The position numbers and the translations under genes are program-made. A stretch of DNA of 64,000 nt from assembly GCA_037903475.1 (NCBI GenBank), contig JBAJFG010000362.1:1426001-1490000 (forward strand). Reading direction: 5' to 3'. Shown in pieces: positions 45,727-57,096 of the stretch (positions are counted from its first letter, which is position 1; every line of letters starts with the position of its first letter). Origin of the DNA: Ancylostoma caninum (lineage: Eukaryota > Nematoda > Chromadorea > Rhabditida > Ancylostomatidae). Below the pieces are notes generated by a model. The model saw only the letters and a list, made by a program, of their open reading frames with translations, had not been told where the DNA came from and did not search any database.

Positions 45727-48030
45727 GTCTAGTTCACTTTTGTTCATTGACAGTAGAGGGAGAGCCGCACATGTGATCTCTAAAGCGCACTTGATCTACA
45801 GATGGTCCCGTCGCGAAAGTTGATCGAAAAGTCAGGCAACCCAAAAGGGCGCGACTTTCGAACCGTTAACTTTTCGACTTCCGAAACCTCCTGGAGCGGC
45901 CACATCCCGCTAGTCTCATGTTTTCTTTTGTGTTCTAATTGTTTCGCTCAAACGCACTTAGTAGGTAGTAGACATCGTCCTCCATGCTTTTCTTGGTTGC
46001 GTATCACCTCGTTTTCTTTTTAATGATTTGTTCTTGATAATAAAATTTGAAGAAGATTGTCGGATTTTGCCGTTTGACAACGGTATTACCGGTTTTTACC
46101 TAACACAAACATATAATTCTTATCATCATCCTAGGGGTAACAATCACAACCAGAATCAGAAGACGAGATTTGTTGAATATCATTGTTTGAAAAATGCGTT
46201 AATGCCAAGAGCTAGCCAATAAGAATACCTCACAAAAAATTCTCGAAAAACGCAAAAAAGGAGTCAAAGAAGAGTGGAGTTATTGTATTCTTGATGGAGA
46301 GCTGAGCACTGTGGATTCCATGAGAAAATGAGTAGACGGGCACTGCGACTGCTGAGCGCGAAATATTGTATGTCACCGGTGATCATTTTACGACCCGTAT
46401 CCAGGTAGCGCGCAGAGGTGCACTCGGTTTACTTGTCACAGCAAATCCAGGCAAATCTTAGCTATCGGAAGATTGCGTCAGCTCAGCAGCAACATCGCAG
46501 CAATGGAAAAGGCGGAAAAAACTGCAGTGCAGGGGAGAGGCTGTACAGAAGAGCAACTGGTCTTCATTTGCTGCATCAAAAAGAGCTCACCCATTTCTCT
46601 TAGAGAAACAATTTCCAATACAAACGACGAAGAAGACAAACATAGCGAGTGCACTTTATCTTAATGAAGTGATTTTGATGAAATCTGTTACTCCGATGAG
46701 GACAAAGTCATGTTTTTACCATCTCCGATGTCTGATGCGTGACGTCCTCGAAATTCCGCTAACAAGTGCGTTAGATTCCCAGGGATTCTATGTTAGATCC
46801 CTATGTAAAACAAGTTTTTGTAACTTTCGTAATAGACTTAAGTGGTTTCAGCTATGATTTACCGGAGGTTTTGTTTCTTTCGAAGTCTAGAGATCGAACA
46901 AGAACATGCACTTTCACCCGTAATGTAAGCAAAGCGGTGGCTGATAATGTAGCAACACTCCGATTCGAGAGATGAATCAGAGTTTCGGAAACAGTTCAGC
47001 AAGGTATATGCTAGCAAATGGAGCGTTTCTAGTCCGTGAATGTTTACTCGTTTCCGAGAACGTAATTTTCTGGACTTTTTCCTTTCTGAAGTCCAAGGAT
47101 GGAATTCGTTAGTAAGTAGGTGATTCTTCAAATTCATTTACATTTACATTTACACAGATAGTTTCAAGAACCTTAAAGCATTGGCGACATATCACCTAAT
47201 AGAGATACTAGATTTAACAGTGGCAGGACTGAGTGGAGAAGGAATCGAAATGTTTTAGCTTTATCTCGGAAATAGATTCTTCTAACTTTCGTTTACGAAA
47301 TCGGTCAACGAATACAGAAGAAGCAACAAGAAATTTCAAAGAAGAATGGTATCGGTATAGTGCCATTACGATATCGAAGTATCGAACCTAATAACCGCTG
47401 AAAACAGAAGAATAAGCACGTAAAAAAGGCAGAAAACTAATATTTGGCTATAGAGCACGGCAAGGCTAATGCGGAGTGCTGGATTAGCGGAAGGAACGGA
47501 AGGATGATCCGAGTGTGATCTACTTAGGAGATCACAGCGATGTCGTCAAATGCGAAGAGAAAACTGGGATTGGAAAGCTGTGGATTTCTCTTAATCACGA
47601 GAATAAGTTCATGCAAAGGACAGTGAGGAGCTAATGAGGCAAAGTAGGTAACCGTTCAGAGGTTTTTGAAACTAACAGCATGATTAGCTTCAGTAAGATT
47701 AGCAGTAAGTGCTGGATATAAATGGCTGAGGAACTGAGCCGGAAGTGCTTTTTCGCTGACAAGGTTTTCCTTTCATGACTGCGTCACGAGGTGGGGTTGA
47801 GGAGTGGAAACAACAGCGAGACAAGTAGAAAATTCCTAGAGCTCAAAACGACTTTTTTTGAGTTGAAGAAGAAAACAGATGGGTTAGTAGCATAGCTGTG
47901 GAAAGCTCACTCTGCTTTCGTTGCATACATACATTCAGTAAGTTTTATAAAATTTTTGGGGAACAAATTTTCTTATTTTATCACTGTACTGTTCACCCAG
48001 ACTATTTAATACTGGTAATAACGGTTTTTA
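45727..48030. other. intergenic sequence, no firm gene
   Basis: A plus-strand frame at 46473-46664 (EKAEKTAVQGRGCTEEQLVF, then an acidic TNDEEDKHSE stretch) is followed, after two stops, by SDFDEICYSDEDKVMFLPSP in the same frame. This could be a decayed coding segment. I recognise no family and no splice sites that remove the stops. Confidence 0.3.
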
Positions 48031-48240
48031 TTAGTGATAAAATGATCCGGCGCTTGGAACGTCTCCGAGAATAACACCCAAAGACATACCCCCTCCACGG
48101 CTACCATTGGAATGCCTGGAGAAAGTTTCTCGGATTTCGTCAGCCTCGCGATATCTTGTCAGGTATGCATGACGCTGCCGTTTTTTACAAACGATGTGTC
48201 CACACAAGGGAATGCATGACGTCGAAATGTTCTCCCACAC
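48031..48240 (-). CDS. candidate terminal exon, function unknown
   Basis: A good acceptor (TGTTTCCTTAG, 48241) opens a 69-codon frame ending at a stop. It contains STSCIPLCGHIVCKKRQRHA, then YLTRYREADEIRETFSRHSN and a GGG-rich C-terminus. It is basic, with three cysteines early on. It could follow the candidate exon at 48518-48683 in phase 0, but that exon's donor is weak. No family recognised. Confidence 0.33.
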   Translation of the reverse strand: MWENISTSCIPLCGHIVCKKRQRHAYLTRYREADEIRETFSRHSNGSRGGGMSLGVILGDVPSAGSFYH

Positions 48241-48517
48241 CTAAGGAAACATTTTGAAAAGGTTTTTTGCAACGGAAACTACCGGAAAATCGAGGTAGGT
48301 ATGTCGTCATTTTGGAGAAAATCCTGAGAAACAGGTGAGACTTGGATCTGACAGAGAAACAAAAGCCTAAAAATATTAGTTCTAGTGTTAAAGAATGATT
48401 ATTAATATTGAAAAATAACAATAAAAATAAACAATGGTGTGTATGTACTAAAAATAGGTGAACAGGAAGTTTTCAATTATTTTTAGGGAGAAATGGATAG
48501 GAGAAATGGATAGTCAC

Positions 48518-48683
48518 TGCTAGTGAACAACTCCAGACCCCGTGCTTGACAGACACGGCGGCAGCTTGTCTGGTAGCTCTTTGAAAGAAGGCTATATTTA
48601 AATGGAAATGCCTCACACAATCATTGTCATGAAAAATGCTGCAGGTGCTCTTGTGCCAGTTACAGACCCATTTTAATTGATGC
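48518..48683 (-). CDS. candidate internal exon, Cys/His-rich, function unknown
   Basis: The acceptor CTACCTGTAG and weak donor GCA|GTGACT bound 55 codons reading HQLKWVCNWHKSTCSIFHDN, then DCVRHFHLNIAFFQRATRQA. Four cysteines and several histidines look protein-like. The phase matches the terminal exon candidate at 48031-48240. A small extracellular or metal-binding protein is possible, but nothing identifies it. Confidence 0.27.
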
Positions 48684-48699
48684 CTACAGGTAGCAGGTA

Positions 48700-49986
48700 G
48701 CACGCGAATTACTGGTGCGTGCAGATATGAGCGATAAATCCAGGATGTTCCTTATGAACCCGCTTTCGAACGAATTTTCCCTGCAAGCTAGAGCTAAATC
48801 GGTTTGCATGAACTACCTTTTTATTTTGGAATTGAGGATCGCCCAAAATCCGAAAATTCTACTAGGAAACTGTTCCTGCCGTTTAATCACCCGCTCCCCC
48901 TCGCTCTCCTGAGGAGCATTTACGTACACCAGCGATATTGCCCAATCAGATCTGACGCTCGTTCATACAATGACCAGTAATCGGCTCTTCAAAATGTTTC
49001 GCGTAAACTGTGCGCTCTGGAGATGCCAAAAGTTCATTGTTTGCCACTCAAGCTGGGCAATTTGAGGGCCCTTCTCAAAATATATCTTCGAGGTTTTTTT
49101 TCTGCCACGCGGATTGTTATAACGACATTTCTGACCTGCTTTCTGACAACTCACCATTTCCAGAGGCCTGAAGGGTAATCAATTTTTCCGGATCTAGATA
49201 CGATCTTGAAATCGACAGAAAACTTGAAAATGTGAATTATCTAAGAATGGCGAGGTTTCATGACAGGAGGTAACCAAATTTGTAAGAAGTTCTGGCATAA
49301 ACTAAGAGTCACACTCCTGATTTTCCTTTTACATTCTGTGAACTTTCTTCCGGAGTTTACGCGCAAACCGTAGTCGTACAGACTACAGAGGCATACAAGT
49401 ACGTTGGTATGAACTGAATAAAATCATGATAAGGGGAGGTTTCGCAAGATGCAAAGGTTTTCGAAAAAAGATGAAATTTTACCCAAAACTGAAGTATCAG
49501 GCTTGTGTGGAGACAGATTTAAAAAAACGCAGAAAAAGTAACCGTAATAACTGCCTTCGGAAGTTCTCCATGAATACAAAAAAAGGAAACTTGGAAGTAT
49601 TCCTCTGACAAAACGAGGACAATGTGCGGATAACCAATGCTAAAGTGCAGACAGCGGCTCAAGTTACACCGTGCGCAACCCACGGGGCATGCAATTCGCT
49701 TGCAAAAGAGAGCGTGCAACCACTTCGGAATGCATGTCCGGAGAGAGATGAGTTTTTTTTTCTTTATGAGCAACTGAGGGCACATTTACGAGAGCTCTCA
49801 GTATTGGGGTCGTTGATCACGCTCCTCGAAATCTATGGATCTGCTGTGGATTTTTTGCTGGACAAAATGCGCAGAGCTTCATTTTAATTTAGAAATTATG
49901 GCTAGGTTCATTTAAATCACTTTGTGTCTTCTGCGTTTTATAGTGTGCCTCGTGGGCTCTGGGATTCCAAGAAACTCAAGAATATT
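48700..49986. other. intergenic sequence, no firm gene
   Basis: A plus-strand frame at 49624-49887 ends in a helical-looking segment (LYEQLRAHLRELSVLGSLIT) but has no support. A strong donor ATG|GTGAGT on the minus strand near 49154 has no matching exon. Confidence 0.3.
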
Positions 49987-50517
49987 TGTGACACAACCTG
50001 TCGCGAAAAGACCGCTCCTATCTACAGAGAGGCTGGGGCACCCGTGATCGTGCCTTGGGCGGCTGTGATCTGAATTTGACCACATCCGCCCTATCGGCTA
50101 TCGAAAGTTTCGGCCACCGCGCAGCCTCGGTTTCGCCACCAGAGCCTCCGTCGACGCTGGCTGTTCTTTAATCATTCTTTTTTTTATTACGTTGTTCTTA
50201 TTTTTGTACCGCACTTATTACATTGTTTTCCTTTATTGCATTTATTCATTGCCTCTATTACATCGAAATCATCTTTGTAGTTCGTGACTTATATGGTAAT
50301 TGATTAATCTTTTTACTCATTCATCGCATGTATTGCCCTCAATGTTACGATCAGGCTTAATAAACTCTCACTGAGTTTGTGTTAACCCAGTTCGATTAAT
50401 GGCTCCTCCGACTGACGTTTTATCGTCGATTAGTTTAACACTTTCATCATGCATGGGGTACTTGTGGCATTGGGTGGTCGAATTCATCGGGCCACTGACT
50501 TGCCGATTCGCGACACA
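49987..50517 (+). mobile_element. probable solo LTR of an LTR retrotransposon
   Basis: The 531-bp segment begins TGTGACAC and ends GCGACACA (TG..CA). Just inside, TGTCGCGAA (49999) is the exact complement of TTCGCGACA (50507-50515). AATAAA at 50359 is a plausible poly(A) signal within an R region. Flanks ATATT and ATTTT are a possible 5-bp duplication with one mismatch. No internal gag or pol lies nearby, so it would be a solo LTR. BEL/Pao affiliation is a guess. Confidence 0.45.
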
Positions 50518-52137
50518 ATTTTTCCCGTAAATAAAATCTCACGATACTCCCTGTTGTAAACAAAATCCAATCAACAATAATACAGTCTATGGTAGATACG
50601 TGCGTTTCTACGTGCGACTATATGATCGAGCATGCGACCAGGCGCATCTCTTACGCAGCACAGACGCGTCCGTTTCACCCGCGCAATGTTCTCATTTATG
50701 GTGTACTACCCGCATTGAATGGTCTCCATGAACAAATAACCGCAAATGTATCCGTATACGTGACGCACAACTGACGCATTCATCTAGTGTAAATTAAGCT
50801 ATCATGGCTGTAGCGTGGCCATACTTCTGTAAAGGACTTGTACTAAGGCCTGTCACCCTAAGTGCAGGTGCAGGAGAGTGCGTAAAGACGTGCTTAAGAT
50901 CAGAAGTGGTTCCTCTGTTCTTTGTTTTATTTTCAGCGACAGTGATGAAAGAACTTAAGTACGTGAAAAGAGTGCAGATAATATAAGATTTGCATGTAGC
51001 CCGCCCCGTTCTCATTGTACTCTCATCCTGTGAAAGATGAACGATATGAAATCAAGGGTGTGGTCAGATGTTACTGGGATTGTTGGACATGTATTCCATT
51101 GATTCGATCTTTTCTATGCTGGGATGTTCATGTTTCCTTTTGAAAATTTGCCCTCATCCTGGATTTAGATATTTATTTTTGGGCCACTTGGTTACCCGTA
51201 CGTTTGCCATAACTTTTTCCTAGCTGAGAGGGTTTCCGACACTGGTTCCTGATTCCCCACGAGCTTCCCCATTAGCACTGCACTAATGAAATCTTAATCA
51301 TGATTTTCTTCTGTCGAAGACGTCTTCCAACTTCTTTCTGCCTTCGCTAGCAAACAGCATCCAGAACAAAGGTGTTTATTCACACATTTACCTGGCAATT
51401 GTTTAAACTCTTAATTGTTTAAAGTTATGGATTTGGAAGATTTTTCGTTTGGATACATGAAATAGCAGGAGTTCTCACTCTTCACCAGAAAACGCGAGCA
51501 GCTTCTGAAAAAAAGCTGTGAATTATTCGCTAGGAAGCCAGAAAGCTAGAATTTTAATAATAAACTATAAAAATTCACAATATATTGTTAGGCACGTAAG
51601 TATCTATGTGTTGCTATCAAAATCCCTCACTACATTTCCCCTATTGAATATTTTCTCCCTTTTCAATCCCTATTGAAATCATCGAATATGTAAAAGAAAG
51701 ATACCCACTTTTGAAGGACCCTCGTGGATAAAAGATATACAAGAGCTGATTTCCTCTATAGGGGCCACGTAATCCTCAAAACGAAGTTTGTCGAAGAATA
51801 CCATGCCGGCCTAAAAATTCATCACTGGAAATTCAGAAAACCATCGCCAGAAAACATGAACTTCAAGTGCAAAATCCAGGATGGAATTTTCTTGGCACCT
51901 GATTTTTAATTTTAGTAGTTCAAGGGCAGCTTTCAAAGATTGTTAACCAAATTTCTTGGACTATTTCAAGCTTTTTAAACCGATTCCATCGAAACCATAG
52001 TGCACTTCCATAATTTCTAATATGGATATCCTTTGCAAAATTTGAGAACTGTATCTACTAGCCTGCCATTGCGTCTTTAACTCAGATAAAGCCCAATGGT
52101 TGAGTTTTTCCACTGATAACCTATTTTCTCAAAGTTT
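50518..52137. other. intergenic sequence, nothing recognised
   Basis: Only short frames without features. The retrotransposon tail begins at its right edge. Confidence 0.35.
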
Positions 52138-55100
52138 TATTTATTTATTTATTTATTATACACAGTGCCAAGGCACAATGCTTCCCTTCAACACGAAGGT
52201 AATAAACGAGAGGTTTTGAAAGTTCCACAGAGAAAAAATTCAAAGAGATATTCATGACGCAGACTGAGCAAGGCCTTCATTCGTTTCGGACAACAGTTGC
52301 TCCCACGAACAGAGCGGTTCAACATTACCCGTATACCTCTTAAACCTTAGCACTTGAGCTTATCTTCAAATGGTGCATTAGGTGAGGCTAGATCGTAGGT
52401 AGGTACCGCATCTGTTGGATCCTTGCAACACCAGTAGCTTTCTAGGCCAGAGCTAAGCTGCGGAAAGGGTAAAGAAATTATTCGTGCTCCAATTTTCAAA
52501 AACCCCTCTCTCGAAACAGACACAAAGAATCAATGCACGTATACATGAGTATAAAATAGTTGATCTTCTTGCTGCCATGCAAAATATCGTTCTTCATTTT
52601 GGACAGATGAGCTCGTAGTTCTTAATATTTTTCTGCAACAAATGTTTTAGTTTATTATCGGCCAGAATTTTCTTAACAGAATATCTGACGCGGAAAAAAT
52701 TGGGAGGAAATGATCTTGCGATTCTGCTGATTCTGATAAAATATGAATGAAAATGCTTTTCATTTTTGACAGCAGGCACAAAAAAGTTGAAATTTGCTGT
52801 TCTTCCTCTACAAGGCCGAATGACAAAAAAGGTAGAGAATCGGAGCCGAGTTGACTGGTTCCATATTTTCCACAGGTAATGCAGATCTATAGCTCCCCTC
52901 CTTATAACAAGACTGTTCAATCTCAAATTACGTAGACGATCTGTATACGATGGTAACGTAAAAGAATTTTGACACGCAAGCGACCTTAGGCACACTATTC
53001 GCGAAAACGTGCGTTGCACACTTTCAATCAGTGCTATTTCCTTGGCCTTATGAGGGCTCCAGATTACAGAATTGTGTTCTAATATGGGACGCACATATAA
53101 TTTGAACAGCCTACAAAGGAGGTTAGGGAAGTTGTTTTTGAAGACTTTCAGTAAACGAAACATGACAGTTCTTGCTTTGATAACCACTTTTTCGATGTGC
53201 TTCGCATAAGAAAGTTTGTTGTCATACGTTATTCCCAAGTCTTTGATACAATTGCATTCGTCAATTTCAGTACCTGGTTGTAACAAATAGGTCTTTCTAG
53301 GGTTTTTGCTTCCAAGGTACATTACTTTTGTTTTTTCAAGTGATATAGTCAGCTGCCAAGAACGCATATAGGACATGAGTTTACTAATGTTTGCTTGCAA
53401 TTTTTTCGTCACAACTTCTGCCTCACCTTCATCGTAGCAAGCATATATTTTAATATCATCTGCAAACATGAGCAATTTTATATCAGTGTCAGAATTTAGA
53501 GCAGCCGGTAGATCAGAGAGGTATATGTTGAATAAAAGCGGGCCCAGTACACTACCCTGTGGAACTCCACTTTTAACGTTTCTTTCATTTGAGAAGGAAT
53601 CATGAACCTTGACGGAAAATGTTCTTCCCACTAGAAATGACTCGAGCCATTTTAATATGTTCCCAGAAATGCCGAGGTGCTCAAGCTTGTAGAGGAGCTT
53701 TCGGTGGGAAACAGTGTCAAAGGCCTTGGAAATATCAAAATAGATAATATCGATACATTTTTGCTGTGACAACTGCATAGTCCAGTCGTGTGTACTCTGC
53801 AAGAGTATATCAGTTGTAGATGAGTTTTTAGAGAAACCGTATTGGTGTACTGGTATAATACCATGGATATCTAGGAATTCGTCGATTTTCTCTTTAACAC
53901 AACGTTCCATGATTTTGGCTGCAGTGCTGGTAATCGAAATTGGACGAAAATCCCGCGGAGATGCTGCAGAGGAATGTTTATTAACAGGTGTCACAATGGA
54001 TTTTTTCCACAGAGTAGGTACTGAACCAAGGTGAAGGCAGCAGTTGAAAATATGCGCAAGTGGAACACACAATTCACGACAGCATCTGAGGAATACGGTT
54101 TGTGGAATGCCATCGAATGTTACTGAATATGATACTTTCAGCTTACTTAAGTGTTTCAATACAGAGTGGGGCATAATGATAAAGTCATTAAGAGGTGGAA
54201 ATCCTTTGGGAACGTTCGAACAATCAGGTACGATACCATTATCCATGTCTAGTACTGATGAGAAGTAGTTTGCCAGAATTTCGCTCTTTTGCAAGTTATT
54301 AGTCGTACGTCTCCCAAATTCGTCGAGGAAACTAGGAACTTGCGGTGGTTTATCTCGTATACGACGATTAACAAAATTATAAAGTTCTCTAGTTTTCATC
54401 TTCTCGAGTTTTCTTTTCTCTTGATTCCTTAGGAACTTGTCAATGAGACGAGATAGTTTAATGCATATGCGAGAATATTTTTCCTCTACACCCTGTTTGT
54501 GAAGGCGATAGAAGAGAAAGTTCCTGTATTCAAATAGTTTCTTAATATGGATTGGGTAATACGAAGACGGCTCGTGATTGGCCTTTAGAGGCACACATTT
54601 ATTAAGAATGTGATGTAACACATTACAGAACCGTGAATACAGGTCGTCAATATCCACGTAACCGTTAAAAAGATATTCCCAATTGATAGTGGAAAGTTCT
54701 TCTTTCATTAGGGAGAAATTGGTGTTCGCGAAATCCGGGTGTAGGATATTAAAGTTGCTAATAATACCCGAGGCATGGATGGAGAAAGAAACCATGGAAT
54801 GATCTGAATTAGCAAGGGGGTTCGTCACATGTACTTCGGAAATCAGTTGCTCATTGTCTGATAAGACAAGATCAAGAGTCCGTGAACCACATGTAGGTGT
54901 GTTAACAAATTGTTTGAGATTATGGCTTTTAAACAGGGAGATGTATTTAGAGGACCTTGCATCGTGCGGTTTTATGTCGACTCCAGACCAGTTAATGTCT
55001 AGGTTAAAGTCACCAAGGAGGATAACATCAAAGTGACAGTCTGACAAAATTACATCGAGATGGTCCATCAATTCTGCACAGTCATTGTGTTTAATGTTTG

Positions 55101-55326
55101 GTGGACGGTACAGGTTAATTATTCGAAATTTTTGGCTAGCACATGTAATATCTACAGAGAGGCATGAAACTCCTCCTTTATTGAAATGTGTTTGCAGACG
55201 ACTTCCTTTATCAAAATCTTCGCAATTTCTGAGGGATGTATTCGCTGTAAAATGATCTCTGCTAATGCTCAAGGAAGTGCCAAATGTCAATGTTTCAATT
55301 TTATTTATTTTATTGCGTTGTTTCAC
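52138..55326 (-). mobile_element. 5'-truncated CR1/Jockey-like non-LTR retrotransposon
   Basis: The element runs right to left. A long endonuclease-RT frame (52594-55326) is followed by ~430 bp of 3'UTR and ends in AATAAATAAATAAATAAA (52138-52157 on the minus strand), a short-repeat tail typical of this class. The 5' end lacks the start of the endonuclease, the usual result of incomplete reverse transcription. A second frame (gag-like ORF1) is not seen. The long intact frame implies a fairly young insertion. Confidence 0.85.
52594..55326 (-). CDS. endonuclease-reverse transcriptase of the non-LTR retrotransposon (N-terminally incomplete)
   Basis: The enzyme nicks target DNA and reverse-transcribes the element RNA at the nick. 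The 910-codon frame has the C-terminal half of an apurinic-type endonuclease: INLYRPP (70-76), GDFNLDINW (105-113), SRTLDLVLSD (148-157) and NSDHSMVSF (173-181). RT motifs follow: RPIS (461-464), FDISKAFDTVSH (530-541), GVPQGSVLGPLLFNIYLSDL (587-606) and the catalytic FADD (621-624). The thumb has YVRPILEHNSVIWSP (744-758). The first endonuclease motifs with the N and E catalytic residues are missing. The frame's first codon is GTG at 55326 and it stays open to a stop at 55390, but that extra sequence has no endonuclease character, so the true element probably begins near residue 12-50. It is likely non-autonomous in this copy because the endonuclease is incomplete. The motif set fits the CR1/Jockey side of the non-LTR tree; the exact clade is not resolved. 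Confidence 0.9.
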   Translation of the reverse strand: MKQRNKINKIETLTFGTSLSISRDHFTANTSLRNCEDFDKGSRLQTHFNKGGVSCLSVDITCASQKFRIINLYRPPNIKHNDCAELMDHLDVILSDCHFDVILLGDFNLDINWSGVDIKPHDARSSKYISLFKSHNLKQFVNTPTCGSRTLDLVLSDNEQLISEVHVTNPLANSDHSMVSFSIHASGIISNFNILHPDFANTNFSLMKEELSTINWEYLFNGYVDIDDLYSRFCNVLHHILNKCVPLKANHEPSSYYPIHIKKLFEYRNFLFYRLHKQGVEEKYSRICIKLSRLIDKFLRNQEKRKLEKMKTRELYNFVNRRIRDKPPQVPSFLDEFGRRTTNNLQKSEILANYFSSVLDMDNGIVPDCSNVPKGFPPLNDFIIMPHSVLKHLSKLKVSYSVTFDGIPQTVFLRCCRELCVPLAHIFNCCLHLGSVPTLWKKSIVTPVNKHSSAASPRDFRPISITSTAAKIMERCVKEKIDEFLDIHGIIPVHQYGFSKNSSTTDILLQSTHDWTMQLSQQKCIDIIYFDISKAFDTVSHRKLLYKLEHLGISGNILKWLESFLVGRTFSVKVHDSFSNERNVKSGVPQGSVLGPLLFNIYLSDLPAALNSDTDIKLLMFADDIKIYACYDEGEAEVVTKKLQANISKLMSYMRSWQLTISLEKTKVMYLGSKNPRKTYLLQPGTEIDECNCIKDLGITYDNKLSYAKHIEKVVIKARTVMFRLLKVFKNNFPNLLCRLFKLYVRPILEHNSVIWSPHKAKEIALIESVQRTFSRIVCLRSLACQNSFTLPSYTDRLRNLRLNSLVIRRGAIDLHYLWKIWNQSTRLRFSTFFVIRPCRGRTANFNFFVPAVKNEKHFHSYFIRISRIARSFPPNFFRVRYSVKKILADNKLKHLLQKNIKNYELICPK

Positions 55327-55389
55327 CTGTTTTATACCTACTACGGTCTTCCCTATATACTTTCCTATTTTTACCGTCTTACCGTCTTG

Positions 55390-55906
55390 TTACAGTTTCA
55401 TTGGTTGTTTGTTATATTTCATTAATTTTATGTTGCTGCATTTGAGCATTAATCTACGGAACGCATCCATGAAGAGTAGAAATCTACCCCTCTCGGATCC
55501 GCCGGCTCCACCCACAACGTTGCAGGCCCACGGATGTAAAGGTCTTTATCCAGAGCTGCTCGCGGCGCCACCAATGTAATCTGAGTCCAGCACCTGAAAA
55601 GAACTATCGGGTACATGCATATAGTAGGCGGAATCATACTTCTTCTTAATTGGCAGTTCATGTGTGTGTGTGGGTGTGCACGAGAACCAGCCATCAAAAA
55701 CGGAAAATACCTACACCATTGTGTTCAGCGCATCGAGTTATGTACGAAAACGTGGTAAATTTTGATTTTTACCTTGATTTAAGGGTGTTTCGGGCCACTT
55801 TTGTCATGTTCAGACATGTTAATGGCCGACTGTTGTTTTCATCACAATCGGAATGAATGAGATAGGCCTATGATTACAGGACCATATAAAAGGAAGGAGA
55901 AGGGTA
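55390..55906. other. spacer between retrotransposon and minisatellite block
   Basis: No gene recognised. GC-richer sequence at 55497-55575 and ordinary AT-rich DNA elsewhere. Confidence 0.35.
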
Positions 55907-57096
55907 GTATGCCTTTACAACGAGGACGATGAACCAGATGGGTGAGGAGTGACAAGGATGGGGATTGCAGCATAGAGTATGTTAGAGGTGGGCTAGCGGT
56001 TTGATCGGCGTCCAAAATAGGGGGAACGCCTGGAGACGGGTCCAAAGGCGTGATAAGTGTGCGCCGGCGTCCGAAAGTGGGGAAACACCTGGAGTCGGGT
56101 CCAACGGCGTGATAAGGGTGCGCCAGCGTCTAAAAGTGGGGAAACGCGTGGAGTTGGGTTCAACGGCGTGATAAGGGTGCGCCGGCGTCCGAAAGTGGGG
56201 AAACGCCTGGAGTCGGGTCCAACGGTGTGATAAGGGTGCGCCGGCGTCCGAAAGTGGGGAAACGCGTAGAGTTGGGTCCAACGGTGTGATAAGGGTGCGC
56301 CGGCGTCCGAAAGTGGGGAAACGCCTGGAGTCGGGTCCAACGGTGTGATAAGGGTGCGCCGGCGTCCGAAAGTGGGGAAACGCCTGGAGTCGGGTCCAAC
56401 GGCGTGATAAGGGTGCGCCGGCGTCTAAAAGTGGGGAAACGCGTAGAGTTGGGTCCAACGGCGTGATAAAGGTGCGCCGACGTCTAAAAGTGGGGAAACG
56501 CGTGGAGTTGGGTCCAACGGCGTGATAAGGGTGCGCCGGCGTCCAAAAGTGGGGAAACGCCTGGAGTCGGGTCCAACGGTGTGATAAGGGTGTGCCGGCG
56601 TCCGAAAGTGGGGAAACGCCTGGAGTCGGGTCCAACGGCGTGATAAGGGTGCGCCGGCGTCTAAAAGTGGGGAAACGCGTAGAGTTGGGTCCAACGGCGT
56701 GATAAAGGTGCGCCGACGTCTAAAAGTGGGAAAACGCGTGGAGTCGGGTCCAACGGTGTGATAAAGGTGCGCCGGCGTCCAAAACGGGAGGAACCTTTGG
56801 AGGCAGGTTCTAGCGGTGAGATAAGGGTGCACCGGTGTTCAAGTCCAATCCCAATTTGCACTTACTCGGTCAATTTTTACTCTTTACTTCCACCGAAATG
56901 CGGCACCACAAATTGTTGGAAAGGAGCTGTCCATAGTGGGTCAATGGTTCCATGAACCGCGGTAAAGAATGCTTCTTTGTGGATAGTGTCTGTTCATCCA
57001 CCTGCACTAATCTTATCTGAGGACAATGAAAATATGCGAGCGAAGCGAGCACGAAAAGAAGCCTGAGAGTCCGGCGTTAGCCGGACGATCAGGCTG
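55907..57096. repeat. duplicated minisatellite block, unit A (~1190 bp)
   Basis: The unit starts GTATGCCTTTACAACGAGG and contains a lead-in. An array of about 14 copies of a 59-bp repeat (about 55990-56845) follows, then a ~250-bp unique-type tail (56852-57096) ending in a hairpin. Unit B (57097-59082) repeats the same order: lead-in, array, tail, hairpin. The minus strand is open in all three frames through the array because 59 is not a multiple of 3 and the unit lacks stops. Confidence 0.9.
57060..57095. repeat. hairpin closing unit A
   Basis: AGCCTGA / TCAGGCT and GTCCGGC / GCCGGAC form two 7-bp stems separated by a 2x2 internal loop, with loop GTTA. The identical hairpin closes unit B at 59044-59079. 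Confidence 0.85.

Noticed and set aside
49624..49887. 87-codon plus-strand frame with a helical C-terminus
   Set aside because: No homology recalled, no promoter, acceptor or neighbouring exon.
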